The position numbers and the translations under genes were made by a program. A stretch of 28,718 nt of DNA from NCBI GenBank assembly GCA_003647095.1, contig QMME01000006.1:1-28718 (forward strand). Direction: 5' to 3'. The stretch is from Deltaproteobacteria bacterium (lineage in GTDB: Bacteria > Myxococcota > B64-G9). This document shows positions 15,447-23,471 of this stretch, piece after piece (within the stretch, counting starts at the first letter, position 1; the number at the start of each line of letters is the position of its first letter). The notes below the pieces were generated by a model. It had not been told where the DNA came from. It saw only the letters and a list, made by a program, of their open reading frames with translations, and ran no database searches.

Positions 15447-16886
15447 CTAGCGCCAGAACTCGTCCAGCTGCACCAGCACCGCCAGCCCCAGCAGGTCGTA
15501 ACCGGAACGGTAGCTGCCGGCACCCACGTAGGTGGAGCCCTCCGGGTTGGAGGGATTGGTCTGGGTGACCAGGCTCTCGCCCACGGCGACGTCGCGCCCC
15601 AGCTGGAACAGGTGCAGGTAGCCCAGGTCGAACTGGAAGGCGCCCAGCTCCACCCCCACGCCCAGGCCCAGGCCGAACTTGTCGCTGTCGGGGTTGGCCA
15701 CGGAAAGATAGGCGTCGGGCACGGCCCCCGACTCCCAGAGGAATCCCAGGCGCAGCAGCAGCCAGTCGAGCGCCCGGTACTGCCCGCCCAGCCGCACCGA
15801 CCAGGTGTCGCGGAAGTGCCGGGGCGAGGCGGTGCTGGAAAGGAGGTAGTCGCCGATGGTGGGCAGGTCGTGGTAGTAGGTGGGCTCGGTGAGGATGTCG
15901 CGCACCTCGTCGGTCACCGACCAGCCCTCCCAGGCCACGTCGCACTCGACGTCGAACAGCTCCCGGTAGCGCCAGCGCAGGCCCCAGCGCACCATCCAGG
16001 GAAAGTCCAGTTCCACCCGCACCGGCGGTTGCTCCGGGTCGAGGGTGACGTTGTCGTAGTAGACGTTTTCGGGCAGGCGCACGTTGAGGTGTCCGCCGGC
16101 GGCCACGGAGACGCCGGAGACGAAGGCGGCGCCCAGCTCGAAGCCCTCCAGGAAATCGGCCAGGGTGCCCAGGTCGAACCACAGGCCCACCACGGCGGAG
16201 GGCTCCATGAGATCCTCGGCGATGTTCTGCACCAGGGCGTCGAGATCGCGGTCCTCGGGCATGCCGAAGATGCCGGGAAAGGCGGAGATGGCGTAGGTGT
16301 GGTTGATGCGCAGGGTGAACAGGCGCAGCCCCGCTCCCAGGCTCAGCCTGGAAAGCGGGCGCCAGGCGGCCGAGAACTGCAGGCTGAAGGCCAGGTTGTC
16401 GCTGCGCACCTCGGCGTAGCGCTGGGGACCCTGCTCCGGGTAGCGGTTCCAGGTGGCGGCCGGGGTGTAGAAGGCCAGCCCCAGCACCAGCTGCTCCAGG
16501 CCGAAATCGGAAGAGATGCCCAGGCCGATGCTGGGAGCGGGTGGAGCCTGGTTGTCGACCGCCGCAAAGGTCTCGTCCACCTCGGCCATGGGGTAGCGCT
16601 GGAAGTGCATCTGCGGCATGGTCATGCCCGCTCCCAGCTGCAGGCGGGTGCCGGACTGCAGGGCCAGCCGGGCCGGGTTGTACCAGTTGGCCATGGCGTC
16701 GTCGCTGGAGACCACCGCCGCCCCGGCCCGGCCCATGGCGCGCACCCCGCGACCGGGCAGGAAGTAGACACCCCCCCCGGCCGGCCCGGCCAGCAGCAGC
16801 AACAACAGCGGCAGCAGCAGCCGGGCGGCCGCCTGGTTGACGGGATTGCCTTGCATTGCCGGGAGGATAGCATAGCTGGGGGGCAT
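15447..16886 (-). CDS. FadL/OMPP1-type outer-membrane transport protein
   Basis: 479 residues from the first ATG; a second ATG at 16856 (residue 11) gives a shorter, equally good signal peptide with a Leu-rich core ending near AGPAGG. The mature protein begins with the FadL N-terminal plug pattern: GVRAMGRAGAAVVSSDDAM then NWYNPARL (NPA at residues 70-72). The rest alternates amphipathic beta-strands with Gly/Asp turns, as in the 14-strand barrel that takes hydrophobic compounds or long-chain fatty acids across the outer membrane. The C-terminus ends in FWR rather than a terminal Phe. The gene is divergent from the ECF sigma gene, sharing a 100-bp promoter region, and lies upstream of aconitase on the same strand. 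The substrate is unknown. Confidence 0.85.
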   Translation of the reverse strand: MPPSYAILPAMQGNPVNQAAARLLLPLLLLLLAGPAGGGVYFLPGRGVRAMGRAGAAVVSSDDAMANWYNPARLALQSGTRLQLGAGMTMPQMHFQRYPMAEVDETFAAVDNQAPPAPSIGLGISSDFGLEQLVLGLAFYTPAATWNRYPEQGPQRYAEVRSDNLAFSLQFSAAWRPLSRLSLGAGLRLFTLRINHTYAISAFPGIFGMPEDRDLDALVQNIAEDLMEPSAVVGLWFDLGTLADFLEGFELGAAFVSGVSVAAGGHLNVRLPENVYYDNVTLDPEQPPVRVELDFPWMVRWGLRWRYRELFDVECDVAWEGWSVTDEVRDILTEPTYYHDLPTIGDYLLSSTASPRHFRDTWSVRLGGQYRALDWLLLRLGFLWESGAVPDAYLSVANPDSDKFGLGLGVGVELGAFQFDLGYLHLFQLGRDVAVGESLVTQTNPSNPEGSTYVGAGSYRSGYDLLGLAVLVQLDEFWR

Positions 16887-16902
16887 TTCAAGTGCCCCTG
16901 CC

Positions 16903-16927
16903 TGGAACGCACGTCCCGGGTGTCGTA
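16903..16927 (+). promoter_or_regulatory. Candidate ECF-type promoter
   Basis: TGGAAC (16903-16908) is followed after 15 nt by CGTA (16924-16927). This resembles GGAAC/CGTA promoters read by RpoE/SigW-like sigma factors, although the spacer is about 1 nt short. It lies 60 bp upstream of the sigma gene start, where autoregulation is usual. Proposed from pattern only. Confidence 0.35.
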
Positions 16928-16986
16928 TTCTGGGCCGGTGTCTATCGCTCGGCCTCCCGGTGGATCATACTATTCAGGAGGAGGCC

Positions 16987-17571
16987 GTGGACGGAGTGGC
17001 GGTGAAAGCGGCAAGCGGGCCGACAGCGGGACAGGCGACGAGGCTGCGCTTCGAGCGGCTGGTGGTCGAGCAGGGTCCACGCCTGTTCCGGCTGGCCCGG
17101 CGCCTGGTGGGCAACGACGAGGACGCCCGCGAGGTGGTGCAGGAAGGACTGCTGCGGGCCCACCGCTCCCTGGACGGTTTCCGCGGCGAAGGGCAGCTGG
17201 AGGCCTGGGTGATGCGCATCGTGGCCAACCAGGGCCTGCGCCGGCTGCGCCGGCGGCGCCTGCGCCAGCGCCTGGAGGGCTGGCTGGGGCGGCGCCGGGA
17301 GGATCAGCCGGATCCCCTGGGCTGGCTGCCGGAGGGCGAGACGCCGTCGGAGCTGCTGGAGCGCCGCCAGGCGGTGCGGGACCTGCGACAGGCGCTGGCC
17401 ACCCTGTCCGCCCGGCAGCAGCAGGTGGTGAGCCTGCGCTACCTGGAGCAGATGTCGGTGGCGCAGATCGCCGAGGTTACCGGGCTGGGCCCGGGCACCG
17501 TCAAGACGCACCTGGTTCGCGCCCTGCAGGCCCTGCGCGGCCGCTTGCCCGAAGTGGCGGGAGGTGAGTGA
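16987..17571 (+). CDS. ECF-family RNA polymerase sigma factor
   Basis: 194 residues. GTG 16987 is chosen because AGGAGGAGG lies just upstream with proper spacing; an earlier in-frame GTG at 16960 has no such site. Region sigma2 covers about residues 24-92, including ARRLVGNDEDAREVVQEGLLRAHRSLDGFRGEG and the promoter-melting helix EAWVMRIVANQ. Region sigma4 covers about 132-187, with the helix-turn-helix SVAQIAEVTGLGPGTVKTHLVRA written here across residues 157-179. There is no sigma3 domain, as expected for ECF factors. Its stop codon overlaps the ATG of the anti-sigma gene (ATGA), a sign of translational coupling. It likely drives an envelope-stress response, given its partners. Confidence 0.95.
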   Translation: MDGVAVKAASGPTAGQATRLRFERLVVEQGPRLFRLARRLVGNDEDAREVVQEGLLRAHRSLDGFRGEGQLEAWVMRIVANQGLRRLRRRRLRQRLEGWLGRRREDQPDPLGWLPEGETPSELLERRQAVRDLRQALATLSARQQQVVSLRYLEQMSVAQIAEVTGLGPGTVKTHLVRALQALRGRLPEVAGGE

Positions 17572-18095
17572 TGAAAGCTTGCCAGCAGATAGCCGAGAGA
17601 ATCGTTGCCGGGCAGCCGCTCGACGAGGAGCAGCGTGCCCACCTCGAGCACTGCCAGGCCTGCACGGCCCTGGCCGAGAGCCAGCGGCGCCTGCAGGCCC
17701 TGGCCGAATGGCACCGGCAACTGGACGAACCCACCCCGTCGCGGTGGCGCGAGGTCCTGGAGGGAAGCACCCGCAAGCGGAGCCTCCGGCAACGGGGGCG
17801 CCTGGTGCTGGCGGCCACGGCGGCGTTGCTGCTGGTGGCGCTGGCGGCCTGGTTGTGGCTGCCCCGGGGTGGAAACGGGGAAGTGGATACGGCCGGACGC
17901 TTGTGGGCCCTCATGGAAGAGGTGGACGAGGTGGTGCGGCTGCCGGGCGCCGATGAACAGCAAGACTGGTTCGAGACGCAGTGGTCGCTGTTTGCCGGCG
18001 GCGAGCAGAACGCCAATGACGACACCCAGCCGGAAAGCGTGCTGCCCAAGTCGTGGCAGGCGCTGGAGATGGTGCTGGGAGAGATCGTCATCTGA
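17571..18095 (+). CDS. Zinc-finger anti-sigma factor, membrane-anchored
   Basis: 174 residues, with GGGAGG 6 nt before the ATG. The N-terminal cytosolic part has H24-x3-C28-x2-C31 (HLEHCQAC), the core of the ZAS zinc-binding anti-sigma fold that holds ECF sigma factors inactive. A basic stretch precedes a single membrane helix at about 77-98. The 75-residue periplasmic tail is acidic, with several Trp, and has no recognised sensor domain. Overlap with the sigma gene and position before a Spy-like gene support the cognate assignment. Release may be by proteolysis or by conformational change through the zinc site; the sequence does not tell which. Confidence 0.88.
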   Translation: MKACQQIAERIVAGQPLDEEQRAHLEHCQACTALAESQRRLQALAEWHRQLDEPTPSRWREVLEGSTRKRSLRQRGRLVLAATAALLLVALAAWLWLPRGGNGEVDTAGRLWALMEEVDEVVRLPGADEQQDWFETQWSLFAGGEQNANDDTQPESVLPKSWQALEMVLGEIVI

Positions 18096-18120
18096 GGGGA
18101 GAGGAAGCGGGAGGTCTGTC

Positions 18121-18543
18121 GTGAAGACGGTGAACTTGCTGACGCTGGCGTTGCTGCTGGCTGCGGCCGGCATGACGGCCCGGGCCGCGGAGGTGGAACC
18201 GCTGGAGATGCAACGGGCCATGCGCCGGGCCGGGCTCTCGAAGCAGCAGATCCGGCGTATCGGCGAACTGAGCCTCCAGGCCGACCGGCAGAAGCTGGAT
18301 ATCCAGAAGGATCTCGACCTGGCCCGGTTGCGGCTGCAGCAGTTGCTGGATGCCGACCGGCCCGACCGCCAGGCCATCATGCGGCAGGTGGAGAAGGTGG
18401 GTCGCCTGGAGACCCGGCTGCGCCAGAACCGCATCGACCTGCTGCTGGACATCCGCGCCCTGATGACGGCAGAGCAGTGGCGCCAGCTGGAGCTGTTTCA
18501 CTTCCTCAGGCGCCAGGCCGGCTCCGGGCGGAGGCGCCCGTAG
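18121..18543 (+). CDS. Spy/CpxP-like periplasmic protein
   Basis: 140 residues starting at GTG, with GGGAGG 6 nt upstream. A signal peptide ends at about MTARA-A (residue 22). The mature part is almost entirely helical and charged, like the Spy/CpxP/CnrX group of periplasmic chaperones and metal sensors. It shows an LSKQQ start to the first long helix (residue 39) and an MTAEQW pair near residue 116, both variants of the family's LTxxQ motif. It is 25 bp after the anti-sigma gene, so it probably belongs to the sigma operon, either as an output (holdase) or as a modulator of the anti-sigma factor. It is tail-to-tail with the lipoprotein at 18550. Confidence 0.8.
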   Translation: MKTVNLLTLALLLAAAGMTARAAEVEPLEMQRAMRRAGLSKQQIRRIGELSLQADRQKLDIQKDLDLARLRLQQLLDADRPDRQAIMRQVEKVGRLETRLRQNRIDLLLDIRALMTAEQWRQLELFHFLRRQAGSGRRRP

Positions 18544-18549
18544 CCGCCG

Positions 18550-19062
18550 TTACCAGTCGAATTCCACCACCACCGAGCGCAACTCGAACTCGTCGTGATC
18601 GGGGCGCCGGTCGCGGGCACCGTCGTCGCCGGCCAGGAAGGCCAGCTTGTTGTGCCGGTGGAGCATGCCCACGGAAATCCACTTGGTGTGCTCCACCACG
18701 TCGTCTTCGCCGCGGCTGAAGGTGTTCAGGTCCATCAGGTAGCGATCGTTGAGCTCCACCCGGTCGCGAAAGCGGCCCATCTTGTAGTCCTCGCTCAGGG
18801 CCCCGGGTACGCCGCTGAAGCGCAACAGCAGCCGGGCCCGGCGCGGACGCGCGGGCAGGTCGAAGGTGAAGACCGCCTTGGTGCGGAAGGGTTCCTGCTC
18901 GTCCTGCAACTGCAGGGGCCGGTCCACCAGCACCAGGCGATCCGGGCCGCGCGGCGGCGGCGCCGGCCGGGCGGCCGGCTCCAGGCGCCGGGTGGGCTTT
19001 TCGCCGGCGCAGGCGGAAAGCCCGCACATCAGGGCCACTGCCAGAACGCTCGTTGCTTTCAT
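18550..19062 (-). CDS. Lipoprotein of unknown function
   Basis: 170 residues. GGAGGG precedes the ATG. The signal peptide ends in a standard lipobox, LSAC, with the lipidated Cys at residue 18. A Pro/Arg-rich linker (22-42) precedes a domain with beta-strand character: 'TKAVFTFDLP', 'ARLLLRFSGV', 'DRYLMDLNTFSRGEDDVVEHTKW' and a closing 'FELRSVVVEFDW'. The pattern looks like a beta-sandwich, but I do not recognise the family. It is downstream of the cysteine-rich lipoprotein gene on the same strand (57-bp gap), and the two may be co-transcribed. Confidence 0.8.
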   Translation of the reverse strand: MKATSVLAVALMCGLSACAGEKPTRRLEPAARPAPPPRGPDRLVLVDRPLQLQDEQEPFRTKAVFTFDLPARPRRARLLLRFSGVPGALSEDYKMGRFRDRVELNDRYLMDLNTFSRGEDDVVEHTKWISVGMLHRHNKLAFLAGDDGARDRRPDHDEFELRSVVVEFDW

Positions 19063-19119
19063 GCCAACCTCCCTCCGTATGGTCCTGGTATAGACAGGAA
19101 CCGGGTGAAAATCTTCACC

Positions 19120-19482
19120 TCAGGGAAAACACACCTCCAGCCCGGCCACGCTGGTCGTGGTGCAAGACAATCCTTCCGGGCAGGACGGGTAACCGTCTCC
19201 GCAGCGCGGCAGGCACACCCGGCCCAGGCTGCCCTGCGACTGCGACTCCACGCGGATGCAGGCGGCCGCGGGGGGACAGGAGCCGGCTTCCTCGCAGGTC
19301 AGCGAACACATCCCCCCGGGAAACTGCTGCAGGCACTGCAGCTGCCCGGAACAGTCGGCGTCGCTGCTGCAGCAGGAGCCCAGCTCGCCGTCGGGATGGC
19401 GGCACTCGCGCTCGGCGCCGCAACCCCAGGACAGCAGCAGCACCAGGAACAAAATTCTTGATTCACCATGCCCCGGCCACAT
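19120..19482 (-). CDS. Cysteine-rich small lipoprotein
   Basis: 120 residues from the ATG at 19482; an in-frame GTG three codons earlier is an alternative. A hydrophobic signal of about 20 residues ends at SWGC, a weak lipobox with Cys at 21. The remaining ~100 residues contain 15 cysteines in total, in spacings such as CRHPDGELGSCCSSDADC and CxPRCGDGYPSC, implying a small disulfide-locked exported module. Such proteins are common in Myxococcota, but their function is unknown. The longer open frame upstream (to 19860) overlaps the HAMP protein gene and is not coding. It is divergent from the HAMP gene, with a 55-bp shared promoter region. Confidence 0.78.
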   Translation of the reverse strand: MWPGHGESRILFLVLLLSWGCGAERECRHPDGELGSCCSSDADCSGQLQCLQQFPGGMCSLTCEEAGSCPPAAACIRVESQSQGSLGRVCLPRCGDGYPSCPEGLSCTTTSVAGLEVCFP

Positions 19483-19537
19483 ACAATTCACCCCGTAAAC
19501 TTGCCCAGAGTAGCACGGTTCGGCCAAGGGGTGAACC

Positions 19538-20113
19538 ATGACTTCCAGCGCAGAAAACGAAACTCCCGCTCGCGCCCGCCGGCGCACCTTTCTCATCGAC
19601 CGCTCCTTCCAGCTCAAGTACACCCTGATCATCGTTCTTGTTGGGGTGGTGGTATCGGCCATCCTGGGATACTTCATCTTCCAGCTCACCATGGAAAACC
19701 GCGAGCTGCTGGGCATCGATGCGGCCATGGCCAACGAGGTGGCCAAGTTCGACTCCCGGCAACTGCTGTTGCTGGGAGGCTTCGTGGTGGTGATGGCGGT
19801 GTTCCTGTTCGCCTGGGGAATCATCATCACCCACCGCGTGGCCGGTCCGGTGTTCATCATCTCCCGCTACCTGGGCCAGATCCGCGACGGCCAGGTCCCC
19901 CAGACCCGGCCCTTGCGGCGCGCCGACGAGTTGAAGGGGTTCTTCGAGGTGTTCGCCGGGATGGTGGCCTCGCTGAAGCAGCGCAATGTCGAGGAGGCCG
20001 AGCTGCTGGAAAAGGTTGCCGGGCTGGTGCAACGCTCCGGCAACGAGGAGCTGGCCCAGTCGGCCCAGGCCCTGCTCGATCTGGCCAAGCAGAAGCGCAG
20101 CTGGGGCGAGTAA
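19538..20113 (+). CDS. Two-TM HAMP-domain membrane protein
   Basis: 191 residues. A basic N-terminus (ARARRRTFLIDRSFQLKY) precedes a first membrane helix at about 28-50 and a short periplasmic loop of ~25 residues. A second helix at about 75-97 follows. Residues 98-150 are a HAMP domain beginning HRVAGPVF with the DExG-like ADELKGFF. The last 40 residues form an amphipathic helix. There is no kinase, cyclase or methyl-accepting domain, so it would transmit a signal only through a partner. Similar stand-alone proteins with the same 'FLID..FQLKY' opening occur in deltaproteobacterial genomes. It is convergent with the degenerate receiver-GGDEF gene. Confidence 0.82.
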   Translation: MTSSAENETPARARRRTFLIDRSFQLKYTLIIVLVGVVVSAILGYFIFQLTMENRELLGIDAAMANEVAKFDSRQLLLLGGFVVVMAVFLFAWGIIITHRVAGPVFIISRYLGQIRDGQVPQTRPLRRADELKGFFEVFAGMVASLKQRNVEEAELLEKVAGLVQRSGNEELAQSAQALLDLAKQKRSWGE

Positions 20114-20177
20114 CCGCCCCGCTTTCCCCTCTCCAACACGGTTCTCGTCCCGGATTTTCGCCGGGCGGAAGCCGGAC

Positions 20178-21179
20178 CTAGAGAAAGAACGTCCGGTCTC
20201 CCAGCTTGCCGATGTCCAGCGGTGCCGGCCGGGGCTTGTCGTCGGGGGGACGCTCGGTGCAGACGATGACCAGGTCTCCACCCTTGAAGGCGGCCTCCTC
20301 GATTCCCTTCATGGCCAGGGCCACCAGTGCGCCGAGCCGGGCCTGCCGGGTGTTTTCGGTGGACGCCGCCGACAGCGAAACGGTCACTTTCAACTCCACC
20401 AGGCTGGCCGGTGGGGGAATGGCGGCCACCCGCTGGCGCACCCGGTCGGCCACCACCACGGCCCCTTCCAGGTTGGTATGCGGCATCAGTACCAGCAGTT
20501 TTTCCTCGGCGAACAGCAGGGTGAGGTCGGTATCCCGCAGGTCCCGGTGCAGCGCCTGCCAGACCGAGCGAAAGAGAGATTTCCGCTGGGCTTCGTCGAG
20601 CCAGCGGGCCACTTCCTCGAAACGGTCGATGGCCACCAGCAGCACCGACAGCGGGTAGCCGTAGCGCCGGGCCTTGCGCAGCTCCATGACCACCACGCGC
20701 TTGAACATGTCGAAGCGGGGGAAGTCCTCGCCACCGCCCCGGGTGAGCCGGGCCGCTGCCCGGTGCAGCTCGAGGTTCTCCTCTTCCAGCGTCTTCAGGC
20801 GGGTCTGCAGTTCGGCCTGGCGCAGCAGCAGCTCCAGCAACTGGCTGGCCGCGCCCCGCTGGGCCGGCCAGGCCAGGGCGGCATCGGCGCGCGCGCTGGC
20901 GGCGGCCTGGCGGGGCTGCTGCTCGTCGTCGACCAGCAGCAGGGTGGCCGGGGGATCGGGGAAGAAATCGGCGATGTAGGCGAATATCTCCGCCGCGGAA
21001 GGGGAGGCCAGCTGCCGGCAGCAGATTACCAGATCCACCGGGCGGCTCTGCAGCACCCGCAGGCCCTCCTGGCCGTCGGCCGCCAGCAGCACCTCGCCGG
21101 GGAGCGCTTCCACCACCCGCGACAGTTCCTGCCGGCGCCGGGAATCGCTGTCGATCAGCAAGACGACGGCCTGGTCCAT
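20178..21179 (-). CDS. Degenerate receiver plus degenerate GGDEF protein
   Basis: 333 residues, with GGGAGG about 4 nt before the ATG at 21179; a longer open frame lacks such a site. Residues 4-110 have a receiver-like fold (VLLIDSDSRRRQELSRVVEAL), but the phospho-acceptor position in DLVICCRQ is Cys (C54) instead of Asp. A coiled coil (112-145) leads to a GGDEF-like domain (about 155-310) with the usual entry DMFKRVVVMELRKARRYGYP and 'VLLVAIDRF'. The signature GG[DE]EF is replaced by AEEKL at 224-228, so it should not make c-di-GMP. It is likely a binding or scaffold protein. It is divergent from the uridine kinase gene. Confidence 0.83.
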   Translation of the reverse strand: MDQAVVLLIDSDSRRRQELSRVVEALPGEVLLAADGQEGLRVLQSRPVDLVICCRQLASPSAAEIFAYIADFFPDPPATLLLVDDEQQPRQAAASARADAALAWPAQRGAASQLLELLLRQAELQTRLKTLEEENLELHRAAARLTRGGGEDFPRFDMFKRVVVMELRKARRYGYPLSVLLVAIDRFEEVARWLDEAQRKSLFRSVWQALHRDLRDTDLTLLFAEEKLLVLMPHTNLEGAVVVADRVRQRVAAIPPPASLVELKVTVSLSAASTENTRQARLGALVALAMKGIEEAAFKGGDLVIVCTERPPDDKPRPAPLDIGKLGDRTFFL

Positions 21180-21309
21180 CAAGCCTCCCGCAGTCCCGGG
21201 CAACCATAGCACCTTTGCCGGGCGGAAACCAGCGGCTTGTTACCGGGAGGCCGGCATGCTAGCTTTCCTGCCCGGGTAGCCGGGTGGCTGCCGGCGGGAG
21301 AGCGAGGAA

Positions 21310-21999
21310 TTGACGGAACGCGGCCAGAAGAAAACGCGCCGGCGGGGTGCGGATCGCTTCGTGATCGGGGTGGCCGGGGGAACCGGCTCGGGCAAGACCA
21401 CCCTGACCCGCAACATCATCGCCGCCCTGCCCGCGGGCCAGGTGGCGGTGTTGCGGGCCGACTGGTACTACAACGACCAGTCGGGCATGGCGCTGGAGCA
21501 GCGCCTGCAGCAGAACTACGATCACCCCGACGCCATCGAGTTTTCCCTGCTGGTGCGGCACGTGCAGAAGCTGCGCCGGGGACAGGCGGTCGACACCCCC
21601 CGCTACAACTTCGTCACCCACACGCGCATGGCGGAGACGGTCCGGGTGGAACCCTGCCCGGTGATCATCGTCGAGGGCATACTCATCTTCGCCCATGAAC
21701 CCTTGCGCCAGCAGTTCGACCTGCGCATCTACGTGGAGGCCTCGGCCGACCTGCGCCTGCTGCGCCGCCTGCAGCGGGACATCACCGAGCGGGGCCGCTC
21801 CCTGGAAAACTGCATCGACCAGTACCTGGGCACGGTGCGGCCCATGCACGAGACCTTCGTCGAGCCCACCAAGCTGCAGGCGGACATCATCGTCCCCGCG
21901 GTGCAGCCCAACCAGAAGGCCACCGACATGATCGTGGACATGATCCTGCGGCGCACCCCGGAGCGTCACCCGCGGAAGCGCACGCCGCGCCGGCGCTGA
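21310..21999 (+). CDS. udk: Uridine kinase
   Basis: 229 residues of the phosphoribulokinase/uridine kinase family, which phosphorylates uridine and cytidine in pyrimidine salvage. The P-loop is GGTGSGKT at 23-30. Then come RADWYYNDQ, in the position of the family's nucleoside-binding D-x-F/Y-Y motif, YDHPDAIEF, the DTPRYNF block and VIIVEGILIF, all in family order. The start is a TTG; no ATG or GTG lies between it and an in-frame stop at 21277, and GGGAG at 21296-21300 gives 9-nt spacing. A GTG at 21361 would cut too close to the P-loop. The C-terminus ends in a basic tail. It is tail-to-tail with the OmpA lipoprotein, 7 bp apart. Confidence 0.92.
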   Translation: MTERGQKKTRRRGADRFVIGVAGGTGSGKTTLTRNIIAALPAGQVAVLRADWYYNDQSGMALEQRLQQNYDHPDAIEFSLLVRHVQKLRRGQAVDTPRYNFVTHTRMAETVRVEPCPVIIVEGILIFAHEPLRQQFDLRIYVEASADLRLLRRLQRDITERGRSLENCIDQYLGTVRPMHETFVEPTKLQADIIVPAVQPNQKATDMIVDMILRRTPERHPRKRTPRRR

Positions 22000-22006
22000 A
22001 GGGGGG

Positions 22007-22870
22007 CTATTTCCCCAGTACCTGGTCGAAGCCGGGCAGCTCGTCGATCTTGGGCAGGAAGATGATCTCCACCCGGCGGTTGGTGGCCCGGTTTTCGGGA
22101 GTGTCGTTTTCCACCAGGGGATCGAACTCGGCCGCGCCGGCGGCGGCCAGCATCTGCGGGGGCACGCCGGCCTCGATCATGATCTTCACCACCTCCACCG
22201 CCCGCTGGGTGGACAGCTCCCAGTTGGAGGGGAAGCGGGCCGAGTGGATGGGGGTGGAGTCGGAGTGTCCCAGCACCAGGAACTTGCGCCCGGTGAAGGT
22301 GGCCAGGGTGGCGGCCAGCTCCTCGATGGCGGAACGGGCCTCCGGCTTGATGCGGGTGGAGGCCGGGGCGAACAACACGTCTGAAGACATCTGCACCAGC
22401 ATGCGGCCGTTGCGGACCTTCACTTCCAGCGAGCCGGCGTCGATCATCTTGGCCAGCTTCTTGAGCAGCTCCCGGTACTCGGCCGAACGCCGCTCGGCGG
22501 CCTCGCGCATGTGCTGCAGCTGCTGGATCTCCCGCGACAGCTTCTGCTGCTCGGCGGTGAGCTGCTCCCGTTCCTGGGACAGCGCCCCCTTCTCGTCGAG
22601 CAGCTTGCGGATCTGCATCTGCCGGGCGGCCAGGTCGGCCTCCAGCTTGCCCTTGGCCTGGTTGGTGGCGGCCAGCTTGCCCTCGCAGGCCTTGCGGGCC
22701 TCGGACTGCTCGTTGAGCTGCTTGGTCAGGGACTGGCGCGTCTCCTCCAGCTGCTTCTGGGCGGCGGTCTTCTCGTCGTGCAGGATCTGCTCGTGGGTGC
22801 TCTTCATCATGCAGCCGCCGGCCAGCAGGGCACAGGCGGCCAGGCACGACAGCGAGAACCAGGATTTCAT
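22007..22870 (-). CDS. OmpA-family lipoprotein with coiled coil
   Basis: 287 residues. ATG 22870 is chosen because GGAGG lies 5 nt upstream. The signal peptide ends at LAGGC (lipidated Cys at 20). Residues 24-140 are a long heptad-rich coiled coil. Residues 163-280 are an OmpA/MotB peptidoglycan-binding domain, with VLFAPASTRIKPEA, GHSDSTPI, LSTQRAVEVV and NRRVEI in order. The domain layout suggests a rod tethering the outer membrane to peptidoglycan, or a Pal-like or stator-like component. The PilZ gene lies upstream on the same strand, 103 bp away. Confidence 0.9.
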   Translation of the reverse strand: MKSWFSLSCLAACALLAGGCMMKSTHEQILHDEKTAAQKQLEETRQSLTKQLNEQSEARKACEGKLAATNQAKGKLEADLAARQMQIRKLLDEKGALSQEREQLTAEQQKLSREIQQLQHMREAAERRSAEYRELLKKLAKMIDAGSLEVKVRNGRMLVQMSSDVLFAPASTRIKPEARSAIEELAATLATFTGRKFLVLGHSDSTPIHSARFPSNWELSTQRAVEVVKIMIEAGVPPQMLAAAGAAEFDPLVENDTPENRATNRRVEIIFLPKIDELPGFDQVLGK

Positions 22871-22973
22871 GATCACCTCCTGCTTGCAGAGTTTCGCTTC
22901 AGTGACGTTGGGGCAAGATAAAAACAGCAGGGCCGGAACCGCAAGTAATTTATTGGCGGCCGCACGCAGGCGA

Positions 22974-23288
22974 TCAGTATGCGAACGACTTGTGGTAGAC
23001 GGCCCGCAGCAGGCGCGGGTGGGGGGAGGGGAAGTCGACGGCGTAGCCGCGGCTCAGCTTCAGCGAGCCGTGACGCACCACCCGGCCGCGCAGGCGGTAG
23101 CCGGTAAGCGGCGGCTCGGCGAACTCCAGCTCGCACCTGCTGCCGACGGGGGGCGGCTCGCCGTTGAGCAGGAATGCTCCCTTCAGCGAGACGTTGCGCA
23201 GCACGCTGATGCCGTGCAGGCGCGGGTGGGTGCGGCAGATGAGCGGCTGGACGTCGAAACGCTTGTGAGTGCGTCGTTCGTTTCCCAT
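22974..23288 (-). CDS. PilZ-domain protein
   Basis: 104 residues, a single PilZ domain, which typically binds c-di-GMP and controls motility, secretion or adhesion. The RxxxR motif is RTHKR at residues 6-10 and the second ligand motif is NVSLKGAF at 32-39, a good match to (D/N)xSxxG. The remainder forms the expected six-stranded barrel pattern (CELEFAEPP, YRLRGRVVRHG, GYAVDF). A GGAGG lies 7 nt before the ATG. No intact diguanylate cyclase is in the window; the nearest GGDEF-like protein, at 20178-21179, is degenerate. Confidence 0.9.
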   Translation of the reverse strand: MGNERRTHKRFDVQPLICRTHPRLHGISVLRNVSLKGAFLLNGEPPPVGSRCELEFAEPPLTGYRLRGRVVRHGSLKLSRGYAVDFPSPHPRLLRAVYHKSFAY

Positions 23289-23376
23289 GGGTGATCCTCC
23301 TGCATACCTTGGGAGGTAATGTAGTACGCATGCCTACAATAAGTCAAGGGGACGGGAGGGGTCGTTGCCTGCCTGT

Positions 23377-23391
23377 TGCGTCCGCGACGCA
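23377..23391. repeat. Small hairpin in the spacer beside the broken doc gene
   Basis: TGCGTC and GACGCA form a 6-bp perfect stem around CGC. Just after it, an 11-bp unit (GGGAAGGCTTT) is repeated in tandem at 23396-23406 and 23407-23417. No gene is supported between 23289 and 23471. Confidence 0.4.
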
Positions 23392-23471
23392 GACGGGGAA
23401 GGCTTTGGGAAGGCTTTCAGGGACGGGGACCGTGAAGATGCTCGCTGAACAGTCCTGGCAATGGGGAGTTG

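Noticed and set aside
13207..17567. Two long plus-strand open frames opposite aconitase and FadL
   Set aside because: Both are shadow frames with no start context and no domain; the minus-strand genes have clear family motifs.
23420..23471. Weak resemblance of a shifted minus-strand frame (LPGLFSEHLH) to the next Doc segment
   Set aside because: Only a few residues match and the spacing is off by one; more likely unrelated sequence joined to the doc fragment.
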